A DNA stretch of 64,000 nt. Origin: Odobenus rosmarus divergens (lineage: Eukaryota; Chordata; Mammalia; Carnivora; Odobenidae). The position numbers were made by a program, and so were the translations under genes. The notes under the pieces are model-generated. The model was not told the origin of the DNA and did no database searches. It worked only from the letters and a program-made list of their open reading frames with translations. Location of the stretch: contig NW_004451510.1 of assembly GCF_000321225.1 (NCBI RefSeq), positions 1,219 through 65,218 of the forward strand. Direction: 5' to 3'. This document shows positions 47,189 to 59,672 of this stretch, piece by piece; positions within the stretch are counted from its first letter, which is position 1; each line of letters starts with the position of its first letter.

Positions 47189-47380
47189 CTTTTTTTTTCT
47201 TTTAATTTTTGCGTGCATGCACGCGCGAGAGAGCGTGCACAAGCACGGGGAAGGGCAGGCAGAGGGAGAAGCAGACTTCCCACTGAGCAGGGAGCCCGAT
47301 GCAGGACTTGATCCCAAGACCCTGGGATCATGACCCGAGCAGAAGGCAGACGTTTAACTGACTGAGCCACCCAGGTGCCC
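47189..47380 (-). mobile_element. CAN-SINE, variant tail
   Basis: Poly-T, a GCGTGCATGCACGCGCGAGA insert in the CT-rich region, ACTGAGCAGGGAGCCCGATG, GACTGAGCCACCCAGGTGCC. Just beyond its head is a two-copy tandem of ATCGTCTTTCTTATCTGACT + TCTGGA (47385-47410, 47411-47434). Confidence 0.92.
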
Positions 47381-48114
47381 TAGCATCGTCTTTCTTATCT
47401 GACTTCTGGAATCGTCTTTCTTATCTGACTTCTGATGTGCTGGAGGGATGGAGAGCCATCACATCTCGTGAGTGGTGATCTGTGTGGGGTTTTCTCAGGA
47501 TGAGGGCAGCTTGTTAAAGAAGACATTTTAGGGAAGATGAACATTTTAATTGCTCTTCTAATTTTGTTCTGGAGGAGGCCAGCTCCTCTGTGTCTGTGTA
47601 AGTTTAGCAGAGCTGGTGTTGTAAGTTCCTGTCTGGCTGTGCTCTGTTGGTCAAATCATCATCAATTCAGAATGTAGAAAAAAAAAAAATTAAAGTCAGC
47701 ATTTACAGGTCTGACTTCAGAGGGTGAAACCTCTCTTGGTTTTCATTTCGACTTTTCCTACTGTTTATCTTTGACTCATGCTCTGCTTCTTATGAAAGTG
47801 TCTCCCTATCTGGGATGTCATAGAAATGATAGCACCCCACTGTTTCGGGCGGGGTGGGGCGGGCAAGGATAATTCAAATGCTGGCAGTACAACAGCAGAG
47901 CTGACTTCAGTGGACTGTCCTATCACCTGCCTAACTCAGAATGGAGACTGTCTTTCCATCTGCCACCCCAGGGGAGCTGATGGCCAGGTGGCATATGAAG
48001 GTGGACCAGAATATTGTAGTTGGAGAATTGGGTCCTGATCATGTCATCCATGTAAGGTAACGAAGCTGGAGTGTGAAATGAAAATCAGGAGTAGAATTCT
48101 CATTTGAATCTGCT

Positions 48115-48185
48115 CCTCCATTCAAAAATGTATATGGAGCACCTACTATGTGCCCAGCACTCATCTGGGTGCTCAGGGTGCTTCC
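48115..48185 (-). repeat. L2/MIR-type fragment
   Basis: GGAGCACCTACTATGTGCCC + AGCACTCATCTGGG, the antisense 3' signature of L2. Confidence 0.55.
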
Positions 48186-49059
48186 TTTTTGTTTCCTGAA
48201 TTAACATGTTGATCAAGGGGCTTAGAAAAATGATAATTAGAGACAGGTTTTTATGAAAGAGAACGGGAAAGACTTAAACAATGACTAAAATGGAATCTCT
48301 GCCTGGTCTTTAGTTTACAATGCTGTGGTCCTTTGGTGTTATTTTTCTTACACTTATACACTGTAAGTGTAATCTAACAGAAATGTTGCAAAACTGAGTT
48401 ATGATTTCTGTTGTACTCTAAACACCAGAATCTATCAGACCATGTCTTGGCAACTAGTTTCTACTGTGTATCTTCTTCTAGTTTGAACAAAGAAATGCCT
48501 TGGATCTCAAATCTCATCTATAACTCTATTAAGAGGTTACCTTATTATTTAAAAGAACTAAATTTTGAGAATTTCTGTAAGCAGCTTATTTTTATTTATT
48601 TTTTGGTATGAAGTTTAAATATAAGATGGCTTTACAAATTATTTTATTAAAGACAAATATGAATGTATTAAATATAAATATAAAATGTAAATGCATATAT
48701 CAAATAGAAATTTTCATCTTTGTAAAATACTTCATATACTCAAATTGTCTATGCTATTATCATAAAAGTAATGTTGAATAAAATATTTTATTGCCTACTA
48801 CCCTCATTCACGGGTTTAAAGTTAATTTAATAAGAATACCCTATAAAATTTTGGTTCTTTTTATAATCCCCCAAAAATATCAATGGAAAGATACTTTCTT
48901 TCACATTACTGAACTTACTTATGAAGCTATATTTTCCAAATATAGATAGCCACATTCTACATCATTTCTGATACCTGCACTTTTCTTCATTTCATAGGTA
49001 TATTAACTTTTATCACATAATTTAAAAATTTCTGGTCAAAAGCTGATTAAAGATCACAT

Positions 49060-49155
49060 ATGTATATACACATAAACACACATAGACACCTGTGCACACA
49101 TACACACATACACAATTTGAATGTATATACACACACGTATATACAGACAGATATA
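49060..49155. repeat. CA/TA-rich low-complexity tract
   Basis: Interrupted (CA)n and (TA)n runs such as GTATATACACATAAACACAC and ATACACACATACACA. Confidence 0.8.
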
Positions 49156-49326
49156 TAGGGAGATTTTTAATGTAAGTCAGAGGTTGGAAAGGACCCCCAT
49201 TTGCTTCATGTGTTTTTTTATGTAATGGCAATTCAGAAAAATCACATGAATACTTTGAATATAGCTTTCCAAAGGAAACTTTTCTTGAAGTACCGGTAGA
49301 AAGGGAAGCTATTTTTTTTAATCTTA

Positions 49327-49542
49327 AATATATTTAAATTACAGGAAAAAAAACAACAACTGGAATTGGTACATTGTATTTTTCCCTCTATTTAAACAAT
49401 CACACAGTCAGATTCTTTTTTTTTTTTTTTTTTTAATATATTTAAATTACAGGAAAAAAAACAACAACTGGAATTGGTACATTGTATTTTTCCCTCTATT
49501 TAAACAATCACACAGTCAGATTCTTTTTTTTTTTTTTTTTTT
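49327..49542. repeat. Perfect 108-bp tandem duplication
   Basis: AATATATTTAAATTACAGG … CAGTCAGATTC followed by 19-20 T is present twice (49327-49434 and 49435-49542) with no substitution that I can see; only the final T-run differs by one. The second T-run is the poly-A tail side of the minus-strand L1 that follows. Confidence 0.95.
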
Positions 49543-50272
49543 TGATTGAACCAGAGCTGGCACACAATGTGACTTTAGTTTTAGGTTTACAACAAAGTGA
49601 TTCCGCAGCTCTATATGTTAAACTCATCACAAGTGTAGCTCCCATCTGTCACCATAACACTCTATTACAATACTGTTGACTAGATTCCCTGTTCCCCACC
49701 TTTCCTCCCTGTACCTCCCACTCCCCCCTCACCCACTGTGACCACCTCCTTCCTTTCTGGCAAATGCTAGTTTGTTTTCTGTATTTATGGGTCCCTTTCT
49801 GCTTTTCATTTGTTCATTGGTTTTGTTTTTCAGATTTCACATATAAGTCAAATCATATAGTATTTGTCTTTCTCTGTCGGACTTATTTCCCATAACGTAG
49901 CATGTCCCATCCATGTCGTCACAAATAGCAAGATCTTCTTTTCATGGCTGAGTAATAGTCCATTGTGTGCATAAGCCACATCTTCTTTATCCGTGCATCT
50001 GTGGATGAACCCTTAGGTTGCTTCCATAACTTGGTTATTGTAAATATGCAATAAATAAAGGGGTGCATATATCTTTTCCTATAAGTGTTTTCATATTCTT
50101 TGGGTAAACACCCAGAGTGGAATTCCTGGGTCATATGCTAATTTCATTTTTAACTTTCTGAGGAACCTCCACACTATTTCCCACAGGGCCTGCACCAGTT
50201 GGCATTCCCACCAGCAGTGCATGAGGGTTCGTTTTTTATGACATCCTCGCCAACACTTATTATTTCTTATAA
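49543..50272 (-). mobile_element. L1 LINE 3' end (ORF2 end and 3'UTR), 5'-truncated
   Basis: Minus-strand reading includes L1 ORF2 C-terminal-like text with the WKQPK…STDARIKKMW and MDYYSAMK motifs (49919-50134), then a 3'UTR ending in a T-run on +. The 5' break is near GCCAACACTTATTATTTC (50250-50270). Similar flanks AAAGGGAAGCTATTT (49300-49314) and AAAAGGAAGCTACTT (50271-50285) look like target duplications that also enclose the 108-bp repeats. Confidence 0.8.
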
Positions 50273-51936
50273 AAGGAAGCTACTTTAAGTGTATGTCCTC
50301 ACCGTTTCTTACCTAGATGCCTGCCTCAGATGTCTCAGACTGATCGGCTTGTTTCTAGCATTGCACGTACATCCAGGCTTTCTCTTCACCCTTTTGAGAG
50401 CCACATAGAAACAGCCCTTGAGTCATTTTGTTCCACCATGTAAAGAGCTTCCCACTACCTTCTCTACCAAATGCCGGTTCCTAAGCAGGACAGTCAAGGC
50501 ACTTGGCGACATTGGTTATGCCTCCTTCTACACCCACACCTCTCAAGTGTCCAAGACACTGGAGCTTCCTTCAGATCCCCAAGAGCCCTGTGCTCAGTCT
50601 CATCTCTCTCGTGTACCTTAGTTCCAGATACTATCTTTTCTTAGAATCTCTTCTCTTCCCATGGCTCCACCTTCCCCAATATTACATAGGTATACATATA
50701 TATGTGTGTGTGTATCCACATATATAAATTCCATATTATATATGATGTAAAATGCAAGATATTGGTGTGCTGTCCAGTTTTAATATTGTCTTAAAAATAT
50801 TAACCTTAGGTCTGACCCCAATTGGTATGTGAAGGAGGGTGCTCTATTATAGGTATAGAGTAACTGTTCCAATATGATTTTTCAACTCAGTGCTACTCCA
50901 GTCAAGTCATCTTCCCTCTGCCCAGTCCCCCTCACCCCATACACACTTCTGAAAATCTCCTGCCATTCCCCATCATTATAGTCAGCTAAATATTGATACG
51001 TTCAAATAAATAAAGTTTGGTCTAGACTTGAAGACTTTTTTGGGTAACGAACTAGGGGAAACTAGTTGGGGAAAAAAGTCAGGAAGAAAGCTTAACTAGT
51101 TTCCATTTGCGCAAAAGACTTGGCTAGCGTAGGAGCTGAAATATCCCACACAGTAAAAATAAACATATAAAACCCCAGATTCTGCAGTTAATGGAATGTG
51201 AAAATGTGAAAATGTGTGTGCACTGTTGACACTGGGTGCCTGGAAGAAGACTTAGCCACTTGTTCTGTCAATAAACCAGCCCCCACACTCTGTGAACATA
51301 GTCGTCACTTACTCCTTCAGTTTGCCAAGTAAATATTCTCTGAGTCAGTTTTAATTCGGTGACTTGGTAAGGGGCTCGGATAGGTTCTAGGTGTCTTCTC
51401 CCTGGAGGCTGTGCTCAGAATTTTCATTGCTATCCTTGATAGAACATTTCTCGGTAATGTACAATGTGATAGAAATTCATCCAGATTTGAAGGAAACCTG
51501 GAATTTTATTAGATGAGTAAATAAAGCACACAACACAAGACCAATACCCAGGGTCTCTTCAGAGGGCCTTTGTTAAATGCCTGTATGAAAACTGGTGGTG
51601 TGATACTCTTTTTAAAGAGAAAAAGAAATCTAGTTGCAAAAATTTGATGGGCTGTTTCTGCATGGTAAATTTTAATCCTTGTTTTGCCAGTCTGAGTTGA
51701 TACTGCTTGCATTTTTTATTAGTCATTGATTTTTGAATGGTGGCACAAGATAAGAGATAGCCTTTAATTTTGATAATCAAAGTGGGAATGGCTGCAGTTT
51801 TCCTATGTGCTTTCTCCCCCACCAAAACCCTTACTGATTCCCTCAATCTTTGTATAGCTGAGGCTCCACCTTCTGTCCATCACCGCCTGGCTCACAATTC
51901 AAGAAAAATATGCATGACCAAAATTCTGAAACTAGA

Positions 51937-52162
51937 GGGTCGTTTGGGTGGCTTAGCCGGTTAAGTGTCCAACTCTTGATTTCGGCTCAGGTCATGATCT
52001 CAGGGTGATGAGATGGAGCTCAAAGTGGGACTGTGTGCTCAGCAGGGAGTCTGCTTGAGTTTCTCTTCATCCCTCTCCCTCTGCCCCTCCCCCTACTCAT
52101 GAGCTGTCTCCGCGTGCACTCTCTCTCTCTCAAAGAAAGAAATAAATAAAATCTTTAAAAAA
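51937..52162 (+). mobile_element. CAN-SINE, older subtype
   Basis: GGGTCGTTTGGGTGGCTTAG, GTTAAGTGTCCAACTCTTGA, GGTCATGATCTCAGGGTGATG, AAATAAATAAAATCTTT. This variant (TCCAACTCTTGATTTCGGC) is an older carnivore SINE subfamily. The flanking duplications are decayed. Confidence 0.9.
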
Positions 52163-52779
52163 CTCTAAAATTAGGGAACACACTCAAGGCAAAGTCACAT
52201 TACCAGAGTCACTCTGCTTTACAAAATTATTCCAAATAGCATCCCTTTAACTTAGAAACTCCATGAGCCTACATAATTCTCTTTGAGTGCTTATCCAAGC
52301 CATGTCCATTTCACCTGCAAGTATTTGGCATTATTAAATCTGGAGTGTGCTTTGATGAGAGAAAGATAATTATTTAAGCCTGAGATTTTTGAGTACGGAT
52401 GGCCCAGAAGATGGTCAAGAAAAGAAAGAAGAAACAACAGAGTAAGTTTGAAGAAGTTGCTGGCCATGGTTTTGGGAGTCCTGTGTGAGAGGTATTTGGG
52501 GAATGCCCACTGGACACAGCCCATGGGCAGCTAGAACTCAGTGGCTATGATGCAAGGAAAATTCCAGGACTGGGGATAGAGTGTGGGAGTTTTCCACAGA
52601 GAGTGATACAAGTCCCTGAAAATGATACTTACAGGAGAGAAGAAGACTTCATGAAGAGAAGCACCATTTTGAGTAATGTCTATTGATAAGACACAAGGGG
52701 AGTAGGAGTGACAAGGTACAGTCAGAAAGTAGCTAGAGCCCTAGCAATGTGTATTGTTATGGAAATGAGGGAGAGGAAC

Positions 52780-52811
52780 CTCAAGGAGGGCTGTGCTCAA
52801 GGAGGGCTGTG
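52780..52811. repeat. 16-bp tandem pair
   Basis: CTCAAGGAGGGCTGTG occurs at 52780-52795 and 52796-52811 with no mismatch. Confidence 0.85.
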
Positions 52812-52934
52812 AGGGGGAGGGGATGTGTTCCGGGGAGGTATTAAACTTCATGCGAGATGCACCTTCTTTTTCTCATATATCCAATCTTCTTTGAAAGGGA
52901 GAATTTCCTTTTTGCCCTTCCAGGGACATGATTT

Positions 52935-53390
52935 ATTGCTACAATAATACTGTGTAACAAATAATCACAAACCTTAGTGATATAAAACAGTACGCATTTA
53001 CTGTTCATGTATCTGCAAATCAGCAGGGGAAGGGGGAGATGTTGGGTGGCTAATTTAGGCTGTACTCAGCTACGGTTGGCTCTGCTCCAGGAGTCTCTTA
53101 CTCTCTTCCTTGAACCAGTAGATTGTCTGGGGCATGTTCTTGTGGCAATGACTGAGACCCAAGAGCACAAGTCCAAGTGTATAAGAACATTTCAGGAGTC
53201 TCTGTCACTCCATGTTTGCTGACATAGGATGGACCAAAGCAAATCACAGAACTGAACCCAAAGTTAAAAATGGTGGAGACTATCCTTCACCGCGTTGCAA
53301 ATGCAAATCAAGCCATATGGCCAAAATCAGTATCAATGGGGCAGGAAGATATATTACTCCTATGGAAGTGAGGAGGTGAGAATAAATATT
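52935..53390 (+). repeat. Old LTR-like repeat, second copy of the family at 16390
   Basis: ACTGTGTAACAAATAATCAC + AAACCTTAGTGATATAAAAC, then ACCAAAGCAAATCACAGAA. Same element type and orientation as 16390-16800 and 56462-56890. Confidence 0.5.
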
Positions 53391-53854
53391 TCTGAAGAGT
53401 TACCTAATCTATCACAAACACTGATGGTTACTTGGAATCTAGCAATTTAGACATAATGTAAAAAGAGAGAGAATATGGAATAATAAAATCCAGTGATAAT
53501 TCAAAATCAGTCTTTCACCTGCCACAGTGTTACTATGGGAACCTGTCTCAGTTCAGTTCAGCACGTATTTTGCAAAGCACTATGGGAAAAATCAAAGATG
53601 AAAATGACATCACATCTTCTATAAAGCAGCTTTAAATTAGAAGAAGAGAGAAACATTAAAAGTTACTTACAATGAAAAGTCAAGTGTAACAAGAGTTATG
53701 GGCAGGGCAAAATACTTTGGGTACAGAAAGAAGGGCAGGAAGAATTCTTTTTCTAAGTGAGTGTTTAGGGGTCAAGTGGAGGACATAGAATAAACTGTGG
53801 CTAATTTAAGAAGAAAGGAATTTATAGAGAATTGAAGACTTCCATAGTCTTCAT

Positions 53855-54024
53855 AAGTGACTACCTTCGGCTCAGGTCATGATCCTGGAGTCCCAGGATC
53901 GAGTCCCTGCATCGGGCTCCCGGCTCAGCGGGGTCTGCTTCTCCCTCTGACCCTCCCCCCTCTTGTGCACTCTCTCTCTCAAATAAATAAATAAAATCTT
54001 AAAAAGAAAAAGAAGAAAGAAAGT
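53855..54024 (+). mobile_element. CAN-SINE, 5'-truncated
   Basis: Begins at AAGTGACTACCTTCGGCTCA, lacking the GGGGCGCCTGGGTGGCTCAG head. Then GATCCTGGAGTCCCAGGATC, CTCAGCGGGGTCTGC, AAATAAATAAATAAAATCTT and an A/G-rich tail. Confidence 0.92.
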
Positions 54025-54254
54025 GCTGCCTTAGGGCAAGGATGGCATAGATTCTGTTTATGAAAGTGCTTTATAAATCGTAAAGCAGAAAACAAATATA
54101 AAGAAGACTTGCTTTATTGACATTCAGTAGAGTCCTCCTGACTGGGGTCATCATGGAGAACTTTTTCTCAGTAATGAGAATCTCTGAATAGTTTCAACTT
54201 TCTCCCTTCACCAAATCTGTATGTTCATGGAAGAGGCTGTATTTATTTTCTCGT

Positions 54255-54445
54255 AAAACGTTTTGAGCATTTACTATATTACCTTACGCTATGCTAAGCC
54301 CAGTAAGTACACAATCTTATTTAGTTCTCTCTATGAAGCAGATTCTATTATTACCCTCAGAGAAGATAAGTTAGTTGCCCAACATCTCATATTAATTAGC
54401 TAGTCAGTTAGTTAGTGGCAAAGCCAGTCTGATCCTAAAGTTCTT
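54255..54445 (-). repeat. MIR SINE, split by an L1 insertion
   Basis: TTTGAGCATTTACTATATTA, ATTATTACCCTCAGAGAAGA, TAAGTTAGTTGCCCAACATC, AGTGGCAAAGCCAGTCTGATCC in antisense MIR order. The remaining MIR end continues after the L1 at 54844-54880 (TTCTTAAGCTCAGGC). Confidence 0.7.
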
Positions 54446-54843
54446 TTTTTTTTCCTTTAAACTTTTTTATTGTTATGTTATTCACCATACATTACATCAT
54501 TAGTTTTTGATGTAGTGTTCCATGATTCATTGTTTGTGCATAACACCCAGTGCTCCACGCAGAATGTGCCCTCTTTAATACCCCTCACCAGGCTAACCAC
54601 TCCCCATGCCCAAGAACCCTCAGTTTGTTTCTCAGAGTCCATAGTCTCTCATGGTTCGTCTCCCCCTCCGATTTCCCCCCTTTCATTCTTCCCCTCCTGC
54701 TATCTTCTTCTTTTTATTTTTCTTAACATATATTGGATTATTTGTTTCAGAGGTACAGATCTGTGATTCAACAGTCTTGCACATTCACAGTGCTCACCAT
54801 AGCACATACCCTCCCCAGTGTCTATCACCCAGCCACCCCATCC
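54446..54843 (-). mobile_element. Carnivore L1 3'UTR, 5'-truncated insertion
   Basis: Minus-strand reading: GGCTGGGTGATAGACACTGG, GAGCACTGTGAATGTGCAAG, then a second 3'UTR block GAGCACTGGGTGTTATGCAC, ACTACATCAAAAACTAATGA and A-rich tail. ATCCTAAAGTTCTT lies at 54432-54445 and 54844-54857, a perfect 14-bp target duplication. Confidence 0.93.
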
Positions 54844-55204
54844 ATCCTAAAGTTCTTAAGCTCAGGCATTGTGGTTCTCCGTAAGGGGAAGGAAGGAGAA
54901 AAGATGAAAGGGAGAGCATAGATAATGGAGAGGTGACAAAAGGCAGAGCCAGCAGAGACTGCGGAGAGTGGCCAGGAGAAACATCATCATCCTAGAACGG
55001 GTGCTGCAGAGAGGTGGACCAAGCTCTGCCAAGAATAGGGACTTAGAAAGGTGAGAGACATCTGGCTCATGCAACTGTATGTGTGATAACACTGGGCAGA
55101 TTGTAACATGTGGTACAACCATTAGCTTCAAAAGCAAAGAATGTGGGGGTGGAGCCAAAGGGTAGAGTTCTAATGGTTGTGGAGATAGAAGTTCTTTGGT
55201 ATTA

Positions 55205-55405
55205 TCCAGACTTAGTTTTGCTCCTGGCTCTGCCAATAACTAGCCATGACTAGCTTTGGGGACAAATTCGTGCATCCTGCTCAAGCTCAAGTATAGAATG
55301 GGTACCATAACACCTGACTCATGGAATTGTTGAGAGGACAAATTTGAGATAATGAATAAACACCAGGTGCACAGTATGGAATTAAGTGCTCGACAGATGT
55401 TATTT
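55205..55405 (+). repeat. MIR SINE
   Basis: TTGCTCCTGGCTCTGCCAAT, CTGACTCATGGAATTGTTGA, AATTAAGTGCTCGACAGATG in sense MIR order. Confidence 0.75.
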
Positions 55406-56461
55406 CGGTCATTGTGGATGAGTACTTGGCCTTCCCATCTTAAGCTCCGATGCTTTTTCTTGGCTTCTGCTGATCTGCTGATAGCTTGGGCAGCTTCCCT
55501 GCTAGAGTATTCTGTTAATAGGAGGGACTGAGAAGGCTGGGCATCCAGAAGGTATACTATAAACAGAGAACCCTTTGAGCAAGGGTGGGAATATATCTGT
55601 AGGAGTTGTGAATTCCTTCAAGTTCTTATGATGTTGTGAATCTGATCTATTCATCATGAGAAATATTTGGATGATTGGAGTCTAGGGCATCATCCTGTGC
55701 ACACTCTGTGGGAAGGGTTAAAACCTGAGAAATATACAAAATGCAAGCAACAAAGCAGAAATAAAGGGAAACATTAATCCATGGGGCCATTTAATTACCC
55801 TCAGAATATTCAGTAATGGTATAACATAGTCTTAGTTGTACATGGCCAGAGCTGTGTGGGCAAGGACTACTTGGTCACAAAGAAGATTTTGATGGGTTAC
55901 CTTTTCATTTCTTTATAAATTATCTTTCTACTTCCCATGCAATTTTTTCCTGAGAATGCATGGTTTTTATAGACTTCTGGTGATCTAGCCTCTGATCTAT
56001 TCCCTTTTCCACTTTTGCGAACTAAGCCCCTCCTGCTTTCCTGCATCAGCTGATTTTTAAATGTCAGGTTGGGCAGGTTGATTTCAGAAGCTATATTTAA
56101 AAAGAGACTTGCCTGTGTATTTGGCTCTTTATTGGGGCGGCATACTTAAAGAGGGATTTGATAGGAGTCAGGAAGCCGTTTATACTTTCTTTTTAGATCA
56201 TGTCTTGGAAGCAGAAGCACAGCCATTCACATGGTGTTCAGTGAATTAAGGGCAGCCTTTTTGCTGAGATTAGAAGCTCTAAGCCTCAGTCCTGAGGTCA
56301 GCTAGGAATCGTGGTTAAAACTATCCTGGAAATGTTGAAGGAAGCTGAAGGGAAAAGCTGAAAGAGTTGTCATTGATTTGCAAGATCTCATATTGTCTGG
56401 CTCTGTTAGCTCTTCTTTCTGGACGTTTTCCTAAGGACTCCAGTAGGAGACTCTCATGCTG

Positions 56462-56890
56462 TGTCAGTTAGCTATTGCTACATAACAAACCACCCCCCCC
56501 CAAACCCAGTGGTTTAAAATGTTATTTTTTTTAATCACTTATGAATCTACAGATTATCTGGGTGGTTCTGCTGGTCCTGGCTGAGTTCAGTCTTATACCT
56601 GCACTCAGCTTTGGGTCAAATAGGCAGCTCTGCTTGCTGATCACAGTTGGGTTTGCTGCCATAGGCTAGACTGGGATTAGGCCACGTGGGACAACTGAGC
56701 AACGTTCTACATGGTCTCCCACCCTCCACCGGGCTCTTCTGGGCTCATGCTCCGCAGGGCTAGGGGTTCTATGACAGCAAACAAAAGTATGCAAGACTAC
56801 TTGAGGTCTAGGCTCAGAACTAGCACACCATCCCTTCTGCTGTTTCTTATAGACCAGAGCAAATTGCAGGACCAACCAGATTGGAGAGGA
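56462..56890 (+). repeat. Old LTR-like repeat, third copy of the family at 16390
   Basis: GTCAGTTAGCTATTGCTACA + TAACAAACCACCCCCCCC, CCCAGTGGTTTAAAATG. This is the best-preserved 5' end among the three copies. Confidence 0.55.
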
Positions 56891-57197
56891 GACGCAGTAG
56901 AGAAATAGACTCTGGACCGAAGGAACTTCGAAGTCACATTACAAAGACTTATAGAAGTACAGAGAATTAATACTCTATTTGCCATTGTCTTACAAAGATA
57001 CTCTTCACTATAACATACATTACAGAACGTCTTATGGCTTGGCAAGTGTTTCCACACCCAGAATGTCACCTGACTTGCCAAAGAATCCTTCCTCTAAGGT
57101 CAAGTTTATTCTGATTACTATCCCCATTTTAAGAAAATGGAGGCTCAGTTCAGTTCATTAGGTAGAGTTTCAGTGGAATCAGGACTTCACTACAGTT

Positions 57198-57416
57198 TTT
57201 TTTTTTTTTTAAAGATTTTATTTATTTATTTGACACAAAGAGAGAGATAGCGAGAGAGAGAGAGAAAGAGCACAAGCAGCGGGGAGCGGCAGGCAGAGGG
57301 AGAAGCAGGCTTCCTGCATGAGCAGGGAGCCCGATGCGGGCCTCAATCCCAGGACCCTGGGATCATGACCTGAGCCGAAGGCAGCGGTTTAACCAACTGA
57401 GCCACCCAGGCGCCCC
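57198..57416 (-). mobile_element. CAN-SINE
   Basis: Poly-T, AAAGATTTTATTTATTTATT, AGCAGGGAGCCCGATGCGGG, AACTGAGCCACCCAGGCGCC. Flanks TCACTACAGTT (57187-57197) and TCACTGTAGTT (57417-57427). Confidence 0.95.
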
Positions 57417-57656
57417 TCACTGTAGTTCTTATTATTACCAAGCCCCATGTTGTTTCCATGGCCCCCGTAAAGATGATCATATCAAAGATTGAAATGAAAA
57501 GAAAGGTGTTCTGACGTAGCAACATCATGCGCATCCAAAGAGTGGTGAGTCTCTGCTGCGGCTGTTTCCATGCGGCCAAGGCATTTGGTAAAGCTCCCTC
57601 TTGCTCAGTGAGTTGGGGGTTGGGGGGGAGAGTTCAAGTGCCTCCTAAACAGTTCT

Positions 57657-57866
57657 TTTTCTTTTTTTTTTTTTTTTAGATTTTTTAAATTTATTTATTT
57701 GACAGAGAGAGAGACAGCGAGAGAGGGAACCCAAGCAGGGGGAGTGGGAGAGGGAGAAGCAGGCTTCCTGCAGAGCAGAGCTCGATGTGGGGCTCGATCC
57801 CAGGACCCTGGGATCATGACCTGAGCCGAAGGCAGACGCTTAACGACTGAGCCACCCGGGCTCCCC
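57657..57866 (-). mobile_element. CAN-SINE with perfect 16-bp target duplication
   Basis: Poly-T, TTTAAATTTATTTATTTGAC, GCTCGATGTGGGGCTCGATC, GACTGAGCCACCCGGGCTCC. CCTCCTAAACAGTTCT is at 57641-57656 and 57867-57882. It is 240 bp from the previous SINE and in the same orientation. Confidence 0.95.
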
Positions 57867-59654
57867 CCTCCTAAACAGTTCTAAGTCCTTGCTGGCAGGC
57901 CTAAGTAAGGCCACTCTGGGTGATCTAGAAGCTGAGGCCTTCGGTACAGATAGGAGAAGGCTTATAGAAGTCTACCAGCAACATAGCGCTGACTCACACA
58001 AAGCAATCAACCATTTCAGACTGACTTGGGATTATGTGTATGAATTGGGTTTTCAGGTGATTACCTCTCTCTTTCAGTAGGAAAAGAGAGAGTATTTTGG
58101 CACACGTTTAAAATCATTTTCTATCACAACATCTATGTCTGGACACTTAGCTTTTATTTCATTTCCTCATTTATATATATAATATGTACCTATAAATACA
58201 TATGGGTCTACAGATAAACATATAAGTAACCATGACATTACCATCATTCAGCAGGTATATATTTTCTGTAACTGCCACATCCTAACAAAAAGAAAATCCC
58301 TAACAGTGTCCAGCCTACCAGTATTGCTAAGGAGATAGCCCTCCCAGGACAGGCTCAAGAATTGCCCTAAGGAGAGCAAGAATCTTAACCTATCCTTCAG
58401 CTTAATATATTTTTTAATGCGTAATAATCATCTTTGTGTTTATTCCAGTGTTGGCTTAGAGACATTTGTGACTTATTAAAAGTTTTACCCTGTAGAATTA
58501 TTTATAGTGGTTATCTTTTTCCAAGGGCTGGATTGGGACTGTCCTCTCTTATTGTTACTATTTAATAACAAGAAGAAACATCCAGATTCTTTAATAAATC
58601 AGGCTGACGGTTTCAGCATGGGAACATCTCTGTCTACTGCCTTTGGGTCAATAAATAATTATTACCACCTATTCTATACAAGACAAATCGAGTTGGGGCA
58701 CAATTTACAGTAAGGTGAGGGTTCGTTCTTGGTGTCAACGTGAATCCTCGAGTTTTCTTGCCAGATCAAACAGTATTCTTCCTGCAGGAAATGCTCTTCA
58801 GAGATGCTGGAATGTGGAAGCGGTTCCCCTTTTGTCTGCTTTCTCTGGGCTTTTGATATTTGACCATCTTATAAGCTACTGAAAACATTTTTTTAAAATT
58901 CTTCCCAAGCATGGGAGAGACTTTTTGTTTTTAGGAAAAAAAGAAAAGAAAAGAAAAGAACCCAATGCCCCACACTCTTGCCCCCTCGCAGCACAGAGTG
59001 AAGATTCATTTTTAGAAAAACATGCTGGTAATTACATCTCCTACATTTGCCAGTTTATCTCTGTTAAACATAGTAAACATCTCACTGCTTAATTTTCTCT
59101 GTCAACTACGGCTTTTAAAAAAACTGGAGCTCTCAAGCAGTTGAGATTTTATGTCTGCAGTATAATTTCACAGGCAGGTTTTTCTCCCCCACCTAATTCT
59201 GTATTCTTGGCTCATTTACAGTCAAATATCTTCCACTCCATGAAGCTTAAATATTTAGCCGTTGAGGTAATACACTCTTTATCATCTGTCAGCTTAGCTG
59301 TAGAATCTGGACTTCATATTCTTGATGCTCCCAGGCTCCTGTAGAATCAAAACTTTGTCATTGGCATTCCTTTGGAGCTACCCTTTTCCGTATCCCTCTA
59401 GGATTTAGGCTTTATTATGCTTCTCATTGTGGTTGAATCTATTCTCAAAATATAGTCACAACTTAATCCATTTTTCTTTCCTAAAGGAATCTGTCAGATA
59501 ATATTACTTGATATCTTCTGTTTCATCAGTTGGACAAAATTATCATTTGTTCCCCAAGAGGCTTGCATGTAGGTCCCTCTTTACCTATCTTGATAACAAT
59601 TAATGGACTTCCTGCCCATTACACTATACTGAAATTGTCACCCGTGGAAAAAGC

Positions 59655-59672
59655 AAAAAAAAAAAAAAAAAA
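59655..59672. repeat. Poly-A run
   Basis: Homopolymer after GGAAAAAGC; no element body recognised next to it. Confidence 0.85.

Noticed and set aside
49919..50134. Minus-strand frame with MDYYSAMK-like text as a host gene
   Set aside because: This is the C-terminal remnant of L1 ORF2, not a host gene.
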